10,369 nucleotides of DNA from Euperipatoides rowelli (Eukaryota > Onychophora > Udeonychophora > Euonychophora > Peripatopsidae), in NCBI GenBank assembly GCA_003024985.2, contig PXIH01S0022811.1; one strand, 5' to 3'. Below the pieces are notes generated by a model. It had not been told where the DNA came from. It saw only the letters and a list, made by a program, of their open reading frames with translations, and made no database searches. A program made the position numbers and the translations under genes. Positions 8,515 through 10,369 of this stretch are shown piece by piece (position 1 is the first letter of the stretch; every line of letters begins with the position of its first letter).

Positions 8515-9200
8515 TTTTACAGATTTTTTTTTTTTATTTAATTTTTATTAATGATTTTCAACGATTTTTACTAAAAAGAAATATCCACTAGAAAAAATAA
8601 ATAAATAAAAACAAAATAGTTATTTACAATTCAATTTTTTAAATAATCTTTAGCTCCTCCTCCTTAAAAAACAACATTGTCTACAGTATTCACCAGGGGA
8701 GATATTTTGTGATGACATAGACTAGAAATAAATACAGCTTGCTATACTTAACTATAGAACATTTGCAATCTTTGTCAGCTTAAAACTGGGAAAATACTTG
8801 TAAAAAATCATAATCAAATTCATCCTTTGTGCTATTATGATCCAGTTTGTTTNTTTTTTTTAAATCAAAATGGCCTTTATTAATACAAGTTGAACATACC
8901 TCTATTTACATGTTAAATCATTACAAAGAAAACAGCTGTAGAGACTATTTCATCATCAAATTAATTTCAGACCCCAAAAAAATGTGAAAGTTTCAATTTG
9001 TAATCTCAGACTAAGGATAGCAATAGTCTTAATTTTATCTTTAAATAACTTTTTTGTATGCATTTTAATTTTTTTTCCAGTTGAATTCTTTTTTTAATAA
9101 TTATATTTGAAAATCAATAATAAAAACAAAATTAAAAAAAAATCTGTTACATTTGACCTTTAAGCCTTGTCTTAATCACAATCCGATAACAATTTATTCT
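8515..9200 (-). mobile_element. Probable insertion splitting the LINE endonuclease, antisense retroposon-like
   Basis: L1-type endonucleases have about 70-80 residues between the LQET and NIYG motifs, but here the gap is about 865 bases, so roughly 650 bases are extra. The extra DNA has T tracts at 8524-8535 and 8850-8861. On the minus strand the second reads as AATAAA (8881-8876) followed about 15 bases later by an A run, like the 3' end of a polyadenylated transcript; the first is also preceded by AATAAA-like text. No target-site duplication was found and no coding content is recognised. A short minus-strand frame ending at 8780 (KDEFDYDFLQVFSQF) is not enough to name a gene. Boundaries are approximate. 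Confidence 0.3.
8853..8853. other. Ambiguous base N in a T tract
   Basis: A single N sits within the T run 8850-8861, most likely an unresolved homopolymer read rather than a scaffold gap. Confidence 0.85.
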
Positions 9201-9240
9201 GTTTCATAACTCCAGCTTGATTATTTTGAAAACTTGGTTT

Positions 9241-9511
9241 AACAATGATTATTCCATTATTATTAATCTATATGGTGTGCATGTTACTGCATAAACCAAT
9301 GCATTATTTGTGACAATTTTCAAGATTTTTAAATTAAAATGTATCTCACATGATGTATGGGAGTGGGGGGGGGGGGGAGATTTCAATGTCAAAACATTAC
9401 AGAATCCAAATGGGGTAAACTAATTTTTTTCATCTTTTTCATTGGTTAAACTTTCTAATTTCATGGATAGCATCATGTATGGACACACTACACTAGGAAT
9501 AGTGTTTTTTT
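9241..9511 (+). pseudogene. LINE ORF2 endonuclease, middle part (NIYG and GGDFN motifs)
   Basis: One frame from 9241 reads IINLYGVH, a TAA at 9292, then ALFVTIFKIFKLK, then VWEWGGGGDFNV, a TAA at 9421, and LSNFMDSIMYG..TLGIVFF before TAA near 9514. In L1-type endonucleases a hydrophobic strand ending NIYxPN is followed about 30-36 residues later by GDFN, which carries catalytic Asp and Asn. Here the Tyr (9271) and Asp (9379) codons are exactly 36 codons apart in the same frame. The Gly run is encoded by a G13 tract. Residues after GDFN match the family's usual L..F.D pattern. Confidence 0.65.
9365..9377. repeat. G13 homopolymer within the GGDFN codons
   Basis: Thirteen G in a row, unusual in DNA this AT-rich. 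It coincides with the Gly codons before Asp in the endonuclease motif and may have grown by slippage; its present length keeps the frame. Confidence 0.9.
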
Positions 9512-9514
9512 AAT

Positions 9515-10177
9515 GGTCTCAAATCCAATTCCTACTAACTTTTCATACAGGCTTATAACCAATATATAGTCAGACTTATTGCCCTTTTAGTCTCTTTGGA
9601 TGTTCCTCTAATTGTAGTAAATTTGTAAAGGAGAATGTCATTTAGGATAATAAGGATTATTCATCTGGCTTTACTAATATCCATTGGCATTATAAATGAG
9701 GTTTATATACTTTTAGGAAAAAAAATTGGTTGATTTTGATTTGAAGGCCAATGAATGGTAATTGACAAATAAAAAAGCTTTTATTAAATTACTCTTAACA
9801 GAAAATAAGAAATTTATACTAAATATCAAATATGAAAGTATATTTGAAATGAGGTTTTGTGAAATACTCAAATAAACACTTAGAATGGTGCATATTTAGT
9901 TATATCATGGAATAGGCACCTGATTGAATTGGAGAAGTACCAAACTAAGTTAAATAAGAACTAGTTTGTTGAGAATTTAATACTGACAAAATAAGATATC
10001 TCACAACTAGACCAGGCAAGAGTGTTTTTGATAACAAAGTCTTTTCAATTAATATCTTCAAGTATTTATCCAAGGTGCTACTATAAGGCAGGTGTAATGA
10101 CAGGTATATGGGTTTGCTTCTTCACTATAATTAGTCAGCCTAAAATAGAGTTAGGACATGAGTTCACTTCTATTTGA
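9515..10177 (+). pseudogene. LINE ORF2 linker between endonuclease and reverse transcriptase (relic)
   Basis: Fragments in shifting frames. SNPIPTNFSYRLITNI near 9530-9562 resembles the S(R/Y)(I/L)D end of the endonuclease. FEMRFCEILK..LRMVHI (about 9844-9890) is followed, one frame over, by NRHLIELEKYQTKLNKN (9911-9961), TAG, FVENLILTK, TAA, then DISQLDQARVFLITKSF and a frame open to TGA at 10175-10177. Charged helices with W/F..LK..I and a LE-K-L repeat are typical of the stretch before the reverse transcriptase in L1-type ORF2. Identity rests on position and pattern, with no diagnostic motif. Confidence 0.4.
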
Positions 10178-10369
10178 ACAGCTAATTAAATTTTAGTCAC
10201 TTGTTTATCAATAATAACAGTAATACTGATTTAATTTGTAAAATTAACAGTAATAGCCTATATGTGAGGGATAGTAAATCATGTTTTTTTCTGTTTTATG
10301 ATTGACAGCATTAAAACATTGGGAATTAAATAAAATATTTGTTGTTTTAGATTTTGTTTGATTTCTTTC
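10178..10369. other. AT-rich DNA to window end
   Basis: No motif is recognised. If the LINE continues, the reverse transcriptase would be expected here or just beyond, but no such signal is visible. Confidence 0.4.

Larger units (their letters stand above)
6866..10180 (+). mobile_element. Decayed L1/Tx1-like non-LTR retrotransposon (LINE)
   Basis: In order on the plus strand: a GC-richer leader with two hairpins (6866-7005), an ORF1 relic with a zinc knuckle (7003 to about 8030), and an ORF2 relic starting at ATG 8291 with endonuclease pieces up to about 9510 and a Lys/Leu-rich linker to about 10177. Two ORFs, a knuckle-bearing first ORF and an N-terminal apurinic-type endonuclease in the second are the plan of the L1/Tx1 group. 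All parts carry stops and frameshifts. The 5' boundary is approximate. No reverse transcriptase motif (such as YADD) or 3' tail is seen before the window ends, so the element may continue beyond. About 650 bp of unrelated DNA interrupts ORF2. Confidence 0.65.

Noticed and set aside
8780-8849. Short minus-strand frame ending KDEFDYDFLQVFSQF, considered as the last exon of a host gene
   Set aside because: Too short, no splice acceptor upstream, and no family recognised.
1-10369. Bacterial-style systems: CRISPR arrays, operons, defence or toxin loci
   Set aside because: No regular spaced repeats and no coding density. The sequence is AT-rich eukaryotic repeat DNA.

Overview
The window looks like non-coding DNA from an animal nuclear genome. 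It is very AT-rich, has many homopolymer runs and has no long open reading frame on either strand. It holds no prokaryotic operon, no rRNA or tRNA that I can recognise, no CRISPR array and no intact gene. The transposon families (a TTAA-flanked piggyBac-like DNA transposon and an L1/Tx1-like non-LTR retrotransposon) fit an invertebrate such as an insect or other arthropod, but the sequence does not fix the species.

Layout. 1-2950 is AT-rich intergenic DNA with three small structured patches: a diverged tandem repeat of about 118 bp (331-571), a more GC-rich patch with a nested hairpin (about 2020-2100), and a GC-rich patch with a 22-bp tandem duplication (2366-2409). 2954-5725 is a 2.77-kb piggyBac-like transposon with TTAA on both sides, related terminal repeats, a repeated palindrome-containing subterminal module, and a badly broken transposase pseudogene on the minus strand. 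The three expected Asp positions of the DDD transposase can still be read. 5726-6340 shows nothing. 6351-6441 has two strong hairpins, one of them almost pure G/C.

From about 7000 to at least 10180 the plus strand carries a decayed LINE. It has an ORF1 relic with a zinc-knuckle region, then an ORF2 relic that begins with ATG at 8291. The ORF2 relic contains pieces of an apurinic-type endonuclease domain, including a NIYG-like motif and a GGDFN motif at the spacing expected of L1-type elements, followed by a charged linker. The endonuclease is split by about 650 bp of unrelated AT-rich DNA with antisense A-tail-like tracts, probably a later insertion. The reverse transcriptase is not visible and may lie beyond the window.

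I found no convincing undescribed system. The most informative items are the asymmetric subterminal module of the piggyBac element, the nested structure of the dead LINE, and the G13 tract that now encodes the GGDFN motif.
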